DNA from: Mayamaea pseudoterrestris
Taxonomy: Eukaryota; Bacillariophyta; Bacillariophyceae; Sellaphorales; Sellaphoraceae
Length of the DNA stretch: 64,000 nucleotides
Direction of reading: 5' to 3'
Assembly (NCBI GenBank): GCA_027923505.1
Contig: BROI01000032.1
Location: 62,001 to 126,000, forward strand
The notes under the pieces are model-generated. The model searched no databases, was not told the origin of the DNA, and was given only the letters and a program-made list of their open reading frames with translations. Positions 1-9,629 of this stretch are shown piece after piece. The position numbers and the translations under genes were made by a program. The first letter of the stretch is position 1. Each line of letters begins with the position of its first letter.

Positions 1-1
1 G

Positions 2-700
2 TCACAGCGTGGTATCAGCGCTTTTCAAGCAAAGCAAAGCGCCAATGATTACAAACTGGCTCTGCAATTATCTAGTCGAGAAGAATGGGAAACAGAGCAG
101 GAGCTTATTGAAGATGGGGCTACCAGAAACCCGTACGCTGCATGGGAATGGGGAAGCATGCTGCGTCAATCGGGTCAGCTAAAGGAGGCAGCAACCGCGC
201 ACCTTTTGGCGTCACAGGCGTTTGACGAGGTGGGAGATAAAGCTCGCTCAGTCATGAGTCTCATTGATGCCGGCGTTGACCTCGCTGCTGCTGAGCAAAT
301 AGATGAAGCCGAGTCTTTGTTGGAGAAGGCTGTGCAAAAGACAAAAGGTGTTGAAGGCCGTGACACGGCGTTGTTGCAGCGCGTCATTGCCAAGGAAGGC
401 GAAGGTCGCATGGCATTGGCAGCCACATTGTGGAACGATGGCAATCGAGCAAAAGCAGAACAGATACTAGGTGATGCATGCATTCGCATGGAGCAGCTCC
501 AGGCCGATGCTGCTCGACGTGTTCCTGCCAAAAGTGACGATGTTGCAGCGCCCAAGGCACTGGCGTATAGCATTGATGACTCGATTCGACCACTGGAATA
601 TTCATGTCCCAGGTTTAAGAATGAGGCCTTTCTCTCCGAGCAGCTTGGATGGCCCGAGAGCTTGCAAAAGAAGGTGCGAAAACTACAACTACTCCAATAG
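2..700 (+). CDS. TPR-like helical repeat protein, 3' part
   Basis: The frame is open from the left edge of the window to a TAG at 698-700, so only the C-terminal 232 residues are present. The sequence is helical, with Ala/Leu/Glu repeats of about 34-40 residues typical of tetratricopeptide (TPR) proteins, such as NPYAAWEWG, SVMSLIDAGVDLA and GEGRMALAATLW. The C-terminus (SIDDSI, then SCPRFKNEAFL) resembles chloroplast TPR proteins of plants as I remember them, but I cannot confirm the match. The N-terminus, and hence any targeting peptide, lies outside the window. TPRs bind partner proteins; no catalytic role is visible. Confidence 0.7.
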   Translation, partial: SQRGISAFQAKQSANDYKLALQLSSREEWETEQELIEDGATRNPYAAWEWGSMLRQSGQLKEAATAHLLASQAFDEVGDKARSVMSLIDAGVDLAAAEQIDEAESLLEKAVQKTKGVEGRDTALLQRVIAKEGEGRMALAATLWNDGNRAKAEQILGDACIRMEQLQADAARRVPAKSDDVAAPKALAYSIDDSIRPLEYSCPRFKNEAFLSEQLGWPESLQKKVRKLQLLQ

Positions 701-1081
701 CGGCCGATTGAGCATTACAAATTTTCGTGCACGCTAGTAGATAGAGCCAAGATAGATCAATCTTGTTTACAGCATATTCTTACTATTCGTGCATTCATGG
801 ATATTGCGCGAAGATGAGATGCGGCAAGCATTCATGCCTTTGTTGCGCTGCGGCTCAGCATGTGAGCATGTTGCGCAGTTTTAGTTGATAGTGATTCTTG
901 CCGACTGGTTTCGGCACTGCTGGTAATTTTAGTTTCAGGAAGCTGCCTACTATGGACATAAACAACTACTCCTAGCATAATTAAGAATTTATGAATTACA
1001 TTCACCTTCCCATTAGCATCATACTGTGATGAACTGCAATCAAGAGAGCCAAGCCAAGCTTGACATAATATAGTCACTTCG
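701..1081. other. convergent intergenic, 381 bp
   Basis: This is the 3' flank shared by the TPR gene and the TAF8-like gene. It is AT-rich with short open stretches only. I see no gene, RNA or repeat in it. Confidence 0.6.
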
Positions 1082-2335
1082 TTACGCCACACTTGATGGC
1101 TCCATGCTGCCTTCCAATATCTTGCTGATACGCGTTCCACTCGGTTTTAGCAGCGGGACCACCAATGGTTCCACGACAAGAGGTTGGTCGGATCTGCCTG
1201 CTGGGACAGTCACGCCATCTTGCAAGCGTTGCTGCCAAGTTGATCCCCAGTACTCGTTCCGATCCAATGACACCAATGCAGAGCGCACCTGGAGCGTTGG
1301 ATCAGTTTTTAACTGTTGATCTGGCTTAGAGTCGCCACTGGAAGCCCCAGCAAGAGCCTCTTTTTTGTGCAACTGCTCTTCAACCTGCTCCAGCACGGTT
1401 CGCGACATGGTGGATGTAGCCTTTGGATAGTCGGGGAAGAAGCATGGTATGAACAAACGATCCTCCGATGCAGCCTCGTCAGTAGCAGAGCTGGCGTTAT
1501 CCTTGTCAAAGCGAAGCTTCTTCGGAGAAGGACCATCTTCGTTGTCCACATCCATCTCATCTGTTGATCGTTTCTTGCTATTCAGAGTGCCCCATTCACT
1601 TGTAAACAAGGCATCAGGAGTTGTGTCCAGCTTATTTGCTTCATCAGTTCCTTTCTCTTCTTCCATTGCATCCATCACTAATGACTGTCCCACATGCTCC
1701 GGAAGCGCGTGAGGATTGGCAACGGGCGCGTCGCCCAGGACGACTGGAAATCGAGGCACTTCGTCCGGATATGGAGCGTTCCATCCTCGAAACGTAGATT
1801 GTGAAGCATTGCATTGTAACGTAGACGACGGACCAAGCTTGCCGCCTCTGGCGCTGCCTAAAGTGGCGGATGACGATGCATGAGCTAACGATAGCTGAAC
1901 TTCATTATCTGCAGCATCAAATGATTCCGTCTGCCAGTCGGGCCCAAAGCAAAAAGCAGCTAGCCCCTTCCAAGATTTGTCTTGTGCTGCTGCATTACAA
2001 TGGAATTGTTGCACTTCCGTATAATTGCTAGCATTAGTCGTTGATGTAGATTCCAAATTGCCAGGCAAATGCACATTCATGACGGCAGCTGATGTGCATT
2101 GTTCTGCTGCTGCAATTGCATCCAAAACATTCACATGTGCACTTGATCTACCAGACGCTTGTACACTAGCCGCTATGGAAGCTCCCACTCGCTCAAGATA
2201 GGCCAAGAGCACGCCACTCAATGCATCCAATGTCTCGTTCGACATGCTATCCAATCCAACGTGCAAACCGGCGCGAGCGACAGCCCGACGAGCAACAAAG
2301 TGGGAGTAAACGTCATCACGAGCGGATGGCTGCAT
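1082..2335 (-). CDS. TAF8: TFIID subunit TAF8-like, histone-fold protein
   Basis: A 417-residue protein from an ATG at 2335 to a TAA at 1082. Residues about 12-70 (ARRAVARAGLHVGLDSM to NVLDAIAAAEQ) form a bromodomain-associated histone fold as in TAF8, TAF3 and Spt7. Near residue 295 the segment LFIPCFFPDYPKATST resembles the proline/phenylalanine motif (PxFLPPFP) that follows the histone fold in TAF8. A basic patch, SPKKLRF, is a likely nuclear signal. In the TAF8 family the histone fold pairs with TAF10 inside TFIID, which recruits RNA polymerase II at promoters. The intervening region is low-complexity and diverged. TAF3 or an Spt7-like SAGA subunit are alternatives, but no PHD finger or bromodomain is seen. 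Confidence 0.65.
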   Translation of the reverse strand: MQPSARDDVYSHFVARRAVARAGLHVGLDSMSNETLDALSGVLLAYLERVGASIAASVQASGRSSAHVNVLDAIAAAEQCTSAAVMNVHLPGNLESTSTTNASNYTEVQQFHCNAAAQDKSWKGLAAFCFGPDWQTESFDAADNEVQLSLAHASSSATLGSARGGKLGPSSTLQCNASQSTFRGWNAPYPDEVPRFPVVLGDAPVANPHALPEHVGQSLVMDAMEEEKGTDEANKLDTTPDALFTSEWGTLNSKKRSTDEMDVDNEDGPSPKKLRFDKDNASSATDEAASEDRLFIPCFFPDYPKATSTMSRTVLEQVEEQLHKKEALAGASSGDSKPDQQLKTDPTLQVRSALVSLDRNEYWGSTWQQRLQDGVTVPAGRSDQPLVVEPLVVPLLKPSGTRISKILEGSMEPSSVA

Positions 2336-2756
2336 TTCGTACGTGTTGTTGATATAAAGGGTAATCTGCGATGAACGAGGGTACAGGGAGTTGCTAGCGA
2401 ATGTGATGGGTGAATCGTCCCATGGTGAGAAACGCGCGGTTGATCGTTAGTGGTGGTGAGACGCGGTTGGTCGATCTTCGTGACGTCACGGAAACGGATG
2501 TTGGAGTTTTGCCCACTTTATCGACCACACTGGCAAGTTAGTGTTGGTGTGACACTTTAGACGGCGGAACGCCTTTCGCAAGACCCGATCGATATCCGTG
2601 TCGGCCATGAAGACCGACGGAATGACCTTGCAAGTGAAGCTATCCCCAAGAAATAAGCCGATTGAAGCATTAGATTGTCTTTCGGTGTAGCAGTAACGAA
2701 TATTGACGAGTAATCTGCTTGATCCCGATCGCAACGCATCGTAGGTTGACGCGGCC
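2336..2756. promoter_or_regulatory. divergent intergenic, presumed promoters
   Basis: 421 bp between the start codons of the TAF8-like gene (minus) and the acidic membrane protein (plus). It must hold both promoters. I see no clear TATA box or repeat. Confidence 0.4.
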
Positions 2757-5700
2757 ATGTCTGACGATCAGAGCGATGCACCTTCGGATGAAGCTCCGAG
2801 CGATCAGGAGGAACGGCTCGATCTTTCAATGGACAGTGCAGCGCCTGCTCTTCAGTGTGAGGAAACGGAGGAGTCTCGTCCGCAGAATGAGCTTTTGAGG
2901 CGGAGAATTTACGAGTACTTGCTTGGTAAAACCATTTCTCCTGGCGATGAACCAGGATTACAATTTGGATCAAACGCACTCAACGATCATAACAACGGCA
3001 CCAGGAGCGAATCAAGTACATTAGCGTCTGACACCTTTGAGACGCCCAGACCAGTACCTGTACGAATATTGAGCGAAAACAAGCAGTCTGTCGCGAAACG
3101 GCGGTCAACTGGCGACGATGAGTTCCAAAGCTCTCCTTCGCACTCTTCGTCACAATTTTCCGGAACATCGTCGTCTGGAAGAGGTCATGGTGAAAGTGAT
3201 GCATATATAGAAAATAGTAATGGTAGTGCGAGACCTGGCGACGATAGTGATGGTGAAGACTTCTCCGATGAAACCGGAGCAGCGGTTGATGATGACGGTG
3301 AGGGTGAAAGTGAAAGTGGTCAGTCAAATTACAGCGATGACGAGGAGGATGAGGGCGAGGTCGACGATGAGCAATCTACTGATAGGGATTCGAACGATAT
3401 TGAGGGGACAGAGGGCAGTGGTGACTATGAGGAGGAAGCTGGAGATTCAAGGCGTATGCGGGACGACAGCAATTATCACGACGGACACTTTGACGATGAG
3501 GTACATACCGAGGAGGAATCACATGGTCGTCAACAAAGGGAGTATCTTGCAGATGCACCCCATGTGCCGGAAGGTTACACAGAAAGCTCCGAGTATGATG
3601 AAGAGGGAGACGAGTCTGAAAGACCAGATTTCATGCCTGGTCAATATGCCAGAGAACAGCAAAGGTCACTACAAAATCTACCAGTCGGAAATAAACCCGT
3701 TGAAAAGCGACTGTCGTTGAGTAGTCACTTTAGTGCCCAACCCGCGCCTCCGGAAGATGGTTTTCAACTGGACAATATATCTCTTCCCAGCTGGCAGCTG
3801 CACGCCACCGACGAAGCGTCCAAAGCAGGTGGCAATGGCTCGTCAGCATCGCGAGGATCAAAGTCGTCTGCACACGAAGTAGCATCGGCAGCCAGTAGCA
3901 GCGTACTAGACAATGACGACGCTCCTGATTCAGTGGGAAGTCATCAAAAATCGCGGAACCAGAATAGACGAGAGTCTCGTGACGGTCACGGACGAAGAAC
4001 GCCTGACAGCGCACGAAGCAGTGCAGGATCTGCCGACAAACCAAGGCAGTCAGAAAGTCAAAGAATAGAAGAGCTAGCAGACCAAAACTTTACGCCTTCT
4101 ACGCCGCAATCACCACCTCCCATGACACCGTCTAAACCCATGCAAAAGCTGCACGATGCCGTGGCGCAATCCATTCCTGCGTTAGATTTTCGACCGACCA
4201 TTCCACCGCCCCCGGGCCGACCGTTTTCACCAGTTGAGCCGCTTCATGAAGTCATGACGATAGACGACAAACGGCTGGACGATGGGCAATCAAGCACCGC
4301 CAGCTCCGAAGGCGAGGGATGTACCTCCACCGAGGCGACTGAAGACGACGATGACGAAGTATATGTTCCTGTGCAATCGAAATTGTCAGCCCCAGTAACT
4401 CAAGCACATGCGGACCATCATTTTAGCAAAGTAATCGTCCAAGACTCGTTCAAAGAAATTTATCATGTACCAATCATCGAAAAAGTTTCAGCGAGCATGA
4501 CGCAGACTTTCAAAAGCGATGAGCACGACGACAACTCTGAAACCAGCGACTTTGACGATCGAAACAACTTGTGCATGGGTGGCAGACCGTCGCTGTTAGA
4601 TTCAAAGCGTCCTATGCTTGATGGTGGCGCTAGACCTTCTGAAAGCCAGCGCATGCTATTATTTGCTGACGCAGAGCCTTCGGCTAGCCTTTTCCAATGT
4701 CCCGAGTCGCCTCCGCCTACAATGCCATGTAAGCCGATGCAAAAGCTATCTGACGCCATTGCTCATGACATACCCTCTGGAGACTTTCGGCCAAGTTATT
4801 CACCCGCGCCATCGGCTGTTTTTCATATAAACGGGTCACCGACTCGTAAGATTGACAAGCTTGCTTTAACTCGGGAAACTGATCTTTCACCAGAATCAGC
4901 GAGACCTCGAGCGGTTGAAGCTGATTACAACCATGATTCGATGAACCAGTCTGACGCACCGCCGACACATTACTCGGAATTGGAAAAATCAAGCGGCTCA
5001 CTCGATGATGATGATGCCTTCGGTGAGACAAACATCGAATTGGCAGCTCCAGCTGACAAAAATGAGAGGGAAGAACGCAGTCGCAGAGGCTTTTACGTCT
5101 GTTTTTGCTTTTTGATTCTTACTCTTATTCTCATGGCGCTTGCTTTGGGTCCGTACTTCGGGCTCCGAGTCAAAAACTCTGCGGAGAGGTCTGAAACTGG
5201 CGCACTAAACGCAACAAATTTACCAACTTTTTGGCCGTCGTCGCCTCCGGCGTTTTCACCATCTGTCATACCAACATATGTTATGTCACCGTCAATCATG
5301 CCGACTCAAATATACAGTACTTGTCCAAGAGCAACCTTTGCCGAGGTCGGGGGAACAATTTATGAAGGTGACTTTTCGACTGCAAGACCGTCGGACAGCA
5401 GCAATATTACTATTGATTTCAGTGTAAGCGATGGCGCAACCGAACGAGTAGGTTTCGATGTATGGTACAGGCTTCAGGGTACGAATCTGTATACGACATT
5501 GCGTTACTGTAATGAAGACGGTTTGCTGGATACGCCTTGGATCTTAACAGGGGACTGTCAAGAATTGCTCCAGGATATCAGATTGTTGCAGCCGGTCACT
5601 GTCTCAGCCTTTGATGACCGCTGCACTGATATTTCATTCCGTTCAGAGTCTAATGTTGAATATAAAATCTTGTTGCGTTCGCAGTTCCAGCGCACGTCGT

Positions 5701-6596
5701 TCTACTTTTACCTGATGGACAATCGATTTTGCGACTTTGCCAGTCCTCTGGATAGCCTAAACAGCATTACCCAGCGAGGCTACGGAACAAATGGAACCAG
5801 CAATGAGCCACCCGCCTGCGGCAATAGTTCATATTCGGGACAGGGGACATGGTATAAGGTTCAATCGACTGGAAGCGCAATGACGATTTCGACGTGTGAC
5901 AGCGTCTTGGGGACTTCCAACGTGGCCGTCTATCGGGGCGATTGCAGCAGTTTGCAATGCGTTGATAGCGGGAGCGGCAATTGCGACAATCAACTGAATT
6001 CTTTTGCAACCATTGCTTCCGCTGGCTCGGACGAATCACACCTTGTGTACGTGGCGGCCGAGTTTGAAGGCATCATTGGCGCAGTGCTTGTGAGCGTGCA
6101 GGAAACCAGTAACGGCACGAGCAACGAGAGCACCTGCGCCGACGCCAGTCCCATTCGTCTAGGAATCGCGCTGCAAGACTCCGTTCAAACCGCATCCTTG
6201 CCTGTTGACTCACCGGAGGTTCCTCTGACATGCACGGACGATTTTGGCAGCTTGGTGACGGTTCAGACAAGCGGGTCTTGGTATCAGTTTGTCGGAACAG
6301 GCGCTCAGGTAATTCTTAATGTCCTTTGTCAAGATTTTACTCAATCACTCTCGATCTCGGTTTATCGCGCAAGGGGTTTTGGCGAACAAGGTTGTGCTAC
6401 CATTCGATGCACGACCGCGACGAATCTAGGCTGCAGCGACTCGCTTGAATGGCTAACAAAGCAAGGAAAGCCTTACTACATCTTGTTCCACGCCCCAACT
6501 AGTCAGGAAGTAGACGTTCCGTTTACGTTTACCCTCCAGTCGGCAACAACGCGAAGGGTGTTGAGTTTGCCGCACAAGCAACTTCGACAACCTTAA
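2757..6596 (+). CDS. large acidic single-pass membrane protein, unknown function
   Basis: 1279 residues from the ATG at 2757. Residues 1 to about 775 are Ser/Asp/Glu-rich and probably disordered, with very acidic runs around residues 160-290. A single hydrophobic helix (FYVCFCFLILTLILMALAL, about 780-800) follows the basic stretch RSRRG, which suggests a cytosolic N-terminus and an external C-terminus. The C-terminal 475 residues are rich in Cys and N-glycosylation sites. They carry repeated units with GTWYKV, GSWYQFVGTG, VAVYRGDC and LSISVYRARG, like a beta-rich module I recall from diatom surface proteins. The cytosolic part contains a diverged duplication centred on KPMQKL (residues about 430-490 and 626-690). 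A surface receptor or adhesin is possible, but no function can be assigned. Confidence 0.75.
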   Translation: MSDDQSDAPSDEAPSDQEERLDLSMDSAAPALQCEETEESRPQNELLRRRIYEYLLGKTISPGDEPGLQFGSNALNDHNNGTRSESSTLASDTFETPRPVPVRILSENKQSVAKRRSTGDDEFQSSPSHSSSQFSGTSSSGRGHGESDAYIENSNGSARPGDDSDGEDFSDETGAAVDDDGEGESESGQSNYSDDEEDEGEVDDEQSTDRDSNDIEGTEGSGDYEEEAGDSRRMRDDSNYHDGHFDDEVHTEEESHGRQQREYLADAPHVPEGYTESSEYDEEGDESERPDFMPGQYAREQQRSLQNLPVGNKPVEKRLSLSSHFSAQPAPPEDGFQLDNISLPSWQLHATDEASKAGGNGSSASRGSKSSAHEVASAASSSVLDNDDAPDSVGSHQKSRNQNRRESRDGHGRRTPDSARSSAGSADKPRQSESQRIEELADQNFTPSTPQSPPPMTPSKPMQKLHDAVAQSIPALDFRPTIPPPPGRPFSPVEPLHEVMTIDDKRLDDGQSSTASSEGEGCTSTEATEDDDDEVYVPVQSKLSAPVTQAHADHHFSKVIVQDSFKEIYHVPIIEKVSASMTQTFKSDEHDDNSETSDFDDRNNLCMGGRPSLLDSKRPMLDGGARPSESQRMLLFADAEPSASLFQCPESPPPTMPCKPMQKLSDAIAHDIPSGDFRPSYSPAPSAVFHINGSPTRKIDKLALTRETDLSPESARPRAVEADYNHDSMNQSDAPPTHYSELEKSSGSLDDDDAFGETNIELAAPADKNEREERSRRGFYVCFCFLILTLILMALALGPYFGLRVKNSAERSETGALNATNLPTFWPSSPPAFSPSVIPTYVMSPSIMPTQIYSTCPRATFAEVGGTIYEGDFSTARPSDSSNITIDFSVSDGATERVGFDVWYRLQGTNLYTTLRYCNEDGLLDTPWILTGDCQELLQDIRLLQPVTVSAFDDRCTDISFRSESNVEYKILLRSQFQRTSFYFYLMDNRFCDFASPLDSLNSITQRGYGTNGTSNEPPACGNSSYSGQGTWYKVQSTGSAMTISTCDSVLGTSNVAVYRGDCSSLQCVDSGSGNCDNQLNSFATIASAGSDESHLVYVAAEFEGIIGAVLVSVQETSNGTSNESTCADASPIRLGIALQDSVQTASLPVDSPEVPLTCTDDFGSLVTVQTSGSWYQFVGTGAQVILNVLCQDFTQSLSISVYRARGFGEQGCATIRCTTATNLGCSDSLEWLTKQGKPYYILFHAPTSQEVDVPFTFTLQSATTRRVLSLPHKQLRQP

Positions 6597-6680
6597 TTTG
6601 TAAAACAGCCACACCGCGAAACTTAAGATAATAGAGCATACATCGTTTTACAATTGTTTTTGATTACTGTATTCGTACAT

Positions 6681-8081
6681 TTACAGCTTCTCCGTCACTC
6701 TCAATACCTTGTCCCGTTGCAACGAGGCGGAGCAGAACTCGACAAACAACAGTCCCACAAATACATTGTATGCAATGCATTGAAAGTAAACAAAGTTTGC
6801 TTCACCAACTTGAGTGTCCATCCACAACCAGTAGCATACCATGTACAAAATAATGGGAACGGGAATGGCGCAAACCAATATTATGGAACGAACCTTTGGC
6901 ATATGGGCCATGGAGCGAGGCGACAAGAAGGCCAGGCAAATGGCCACATTCAGACTGTAGAGCGTTCCCGGTGGCCGAAATAGAGTTCCAAATGAATAAA
7001 AGATGGCAGCCAACGCAAAGGGGTATTTGTGTAGTCGAACCGTCAAAGGTATAATCGTAATGTACGGCACACCGCCAAGCAAGATCGTAAAGTAGTTGCG
7101 GAAGCGTCCAAATAGTTCCATGGAGAGGTACCATAGCGTTGACAAGCTTGGTTGCATTCCAACGAATGAAAAGCTGTGAAATTGGGTCGCCACCATGACA
7201 TTATAGTAACGCTCGCTCCCGATTAACAGCAGCGTGAGCAATTGTAGAGCGGCAGAAAAGAGAAAAGACAGAATGATGGTCAGTGTTGCATCTTGTTTGC
7301 TCCGTCGGTGCATCCAAATTGCGATAGGTATCAGCATAATGACGCAGTGAATGTTCATGTATGTGGCCAGAGCTAGCCACATGGCCGATGACACCACCGA
7401 CCCTGTGGAAAGAGCTGACTGCGCCAGCGCCTGAACGATGAACAGGGTTTCAAGATTCTGGAATGATCCTTTCGCAGTGGCAAGCATGACAATGGGACTT
7501 GCATAATAAAGCTGCGACACGAACCGCGGCAGATCAGACAGGTGCAGCAAGGGTTGACTGGAGTCACTCTTTGTTTCGGTATGAAGTCCAAAGACATGTA
7601 GCAACGGTGCCTGCAGTATATGAGGTATTTTCTGCTGCAGCGACTCCTCCCAGTTGTTGGCGGCGTCGAGGCGGCAAATGGCGGACTTTGCAATCAATTC
7701 AAGTGATCGCGCGACAAGCAAGTCAATGATTATCAAAAGTAGACCCCGTTTTAGCTGACCAATTTTGTTCTCGGCATCCACTTGAACAAAGACTAGTTCA
7801 CAAACTGCCAAAAGTAGCGGTGGTAGATGTATTGTACCCGGAATTGCATAAGCGTCTCGAAAGGTAATCGTTGAATAAGGGTGGCCAGTTAAACTTTGTA
7901 TTGCCAACGCTTCTCTGACATGTTTCACCGTAAAGACAGGATCCACCAACACTGACGAAAGCACAGGATTTTGAATCACTGTCGATACATCCGTTTCAAT
8001 AAGACACACTAATAGCACGGCGACACGAACTGCAGTGATGATGTGGGTTGTAGACGATTTCAAATGCGATGCTGTAGTCAT
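6681..8081 (-). CDS. PIGU: GPI transamidase subunit PIG-U (CDC91-like)
   Basis: 466 residues, intronless, ATG at 8081. The protein is hydrophobic throughout with about eight to ten membrane helices. It keeps the PIG-U hallmark region: FSFVGMQPSLSTLWYL, then ELFGRFRNYF, then a long hydrophobic stretch with HKYPFALAAIFYS. PIG-U is a subunit of the ER complex that cleaves the C-terminal signal of precursor proteins and attaches the GPI anchor; it is thought to help recognise the lipid anchor. Length fits the family (about 400-470). The stop lies only 84 bp from the stop of the convergent acidic membrane protein gene, so their 3' ends may overlap. Confidence 0.85.
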   Translation of the reverse strand: MTTASHLKSSTTHIITAVRVAVLLVCLIETDVSTVIQNPVLSSVLVDPVFTVKHVREALAIQSLTGHPYSTITFRDAYAIPGTIHLPPLLLAVCELVFVQVDAENKIGQLKRGLLLIIIDLLVARSLELIAKSAICRLDAANNWEESLQQKIPHILQAPLLHVFGLHTETKSDSSQPLLHLSDLPRFVSQLYYASPIVMLATAKGSFQNLETLFIVQALAQSALSTGSVVSSAMWLALATYMNIHCVIMLIPIAIWMHRRSKQDATLTIILSFLFSAALQLLTLLLIGSERYYNVMVATQFHSFSFVGMQPSLSTLWYLSMELFGRFRNYFTILLGGVPYITIIPLTVRLHKYPFALAAIFYSFGTLFRPPGTLYSLNVAICLAFLSPRSMAHMPKVRSIILVCAIPVPIILYMVCYWLWMDTQVGEANFVYFQCIAYNVFVGLLFVEFCSASLQRDKVLRVTEKL

Positions 8082-8409
8082 ATTACTGCGTCAAAAAACA
8101 AGAGTTGCGTTGTGCCATGGCGACTGCGACGAGTGATCGGATTGTCAAAATCGCAACGGTATTCATCTCACCTCATCTTCCCATCCATCCCATGCGACGA
8201 CCACAAAGGCTGCGTGACAAACATTGAATACCAAAAGTCTGCGCGGCCTGTAGCCAGAGTTTCAATGTGTTACCATGGCTAGAAAGTGACTTGGTCAGTG
8301 ATTGAGAGTGTCATTGTTCCATTGACGGATTGCTAATCGCCAATTATACAAGCGACCGTCTTGCGCTTGCTTCAGTTGCTTCAACTTGGAACTTGGCAGC
8401 AAGCTCGAC
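8082..8409. promoter_or_regulatory. divergent intergenic, presumed promoters
   Basis: 328 bp between the PIG-U start and the methyltransferase start. It presumably carries both promoters; I can point to no defined motif. Confidence 0.4.
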
Positions 8410-9303
8410 ATGAACCGGAATCGCCACATTTACCAGCAGAACTCGACGCGATTACATTTCCATTGGCTATTGGTATTGTCCATATTGACATGTCTATCGG
8501 CACTAAGCCCGCCTGACTACTCTCGTCGCGCCTTTGTTGCTGCTGCCAGCGTTGGAGCACTTGTCGCTCCGCTTCAACCGTGTGCGGCAATAGACAAGGA
8601 CCAAAGCATCAGCACGTTACCCGACTCGTCATTCAAAACGCTTGGCTACGGCCAAGAAGAGTATACCAACAGCATTACCGCTTCGCGCGACACGAACATT
8701 TCGCCGCGTGAAGCCTACGACGTCATTCGCGACCGCATCCCCCCAGCAAATCCAGGCGGCAGCACGCAGCAGCGTGTCCTGGACGTTGGCGCGGGCGCCG
8801 GAGTATCGACCGCCGTCCTGTATAACGAGCTTGGGTATCACTTTATTGATGCCATTGACTGGAGCGCAGACGCATGGGACGAAAACGTTGTGGCTTGTCC
8901 AGACTCGGTCAAGTTTTATGCGTTGGCGGATGATTACTTTTTTCAAAAGCAGGCGCAGATGATTCTGCAACATCAAGATGCAGCTGATGCAGCACCAGTA
9001 GCACAAACAGCGAGCTCAATCAAGTACTCAATCATTTGCTACAACTTTGCCATCAATTTTCGAAAGGCGGAGAAGGTGGCGCAGCAACATCTGACGGACG
9101 ACGGCATTTTGCTCGCTCCAGTCAACGACAAGGCCGACTACTGGTACAAACAAACTTACTACATGCTCAATAGTCAGGGAAAGGTTCTTTGGAAGAGCGC
9201 GGCAGAAGTTGGGGCGTGGAGTGTTCAGTTCCAGCCCGATGTCACTTCGGATACGTGCACGGGCATTTGGTGCGGTGGCTTCAACAGTTTTCGAAATCGA
9301 TAG
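8410..9303 (+). CDS. putative thylakoid-lumen SAM methyltransferase-like protein
   Basis: 297 residues from the ATG at 8410; the frame extends upstream without another ATG. The N-terminus looks tripartite: a hydrophobic signal (WLLVLSILTCLSA), a short plastid transit region, then SRRAFVAAASVGALVAP ending PCAA, which matches a twin-arginine thylakoid signal with an Ala-x-Ala-like cleavage site. The mature part has SAM-binding motif I (VLDVGAGAGVST) and a following acidic strand (IDAIDWS). It is therefore a class I methyltransferase fold predicted to enter the lumen, which is unusual because SAM is not normally considered lumenal. The substrate is unknown. If the twin Arg is coincidental, a stromal location is the alternative. 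Confidence 0.65.
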   Translation: MNRNRHIYQQNSTRLHFHWLLVLSILTCLSALSPPDYSRRAFVAAASVGALVAPLQPCAAIDKDQSISTLPDSSFKTLGYGQEEYTNSITASRDTNISPREAYDVIRDRIPPANPGGSTQQRVLDVGAGAGVSTAVLYNELGYHFIDAIDWSADAWDENVVACPDSVKFYALADDYFFQKQAQMILQHQDAADAAPVAQTASSIKYSIICYNFAINFRKAEKVAQQHLTDDGILLAPVNDKADYWYKQTYYMLNSQGKVLWKSAAEVGAWSVQFQPDVTSDTCTGIWCGGFNSFRNR

Positions 9304-9629
9304 TGGAATGCTTGAGACCACGTGACAGGAGACACCGGACAATAGCTTGGGTTGACGCTGCCTTATTTGGATGCAGCCATGAAACTTATTGCGATGCCTC
9401 ACGTGGAGATGGCATGACTAGATCTCCACATTCTGGTTGTTTCATCTCTCAGTACCTCGTAACTCAGCAACAGCTACTACAATACTGTGTACGAGTACCA
9501 GTACTAACTACGCAATAAAGTCATAAATGCTTTTGTTGTTCTAATAATCTGCTCTATATTAAGCAAATGACACTTCCCTTAACAGTACATACTGACATTT
9601 TACAATACAAACACGACATCCGATCATCA
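9304..9629. other. convergent intergenic, 326 bp
   Basis: Shared 3' flank of the methyltransferase and the glycosyltransferase. AT-rich; nothing else is recognisable. Confidence 0.5.
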
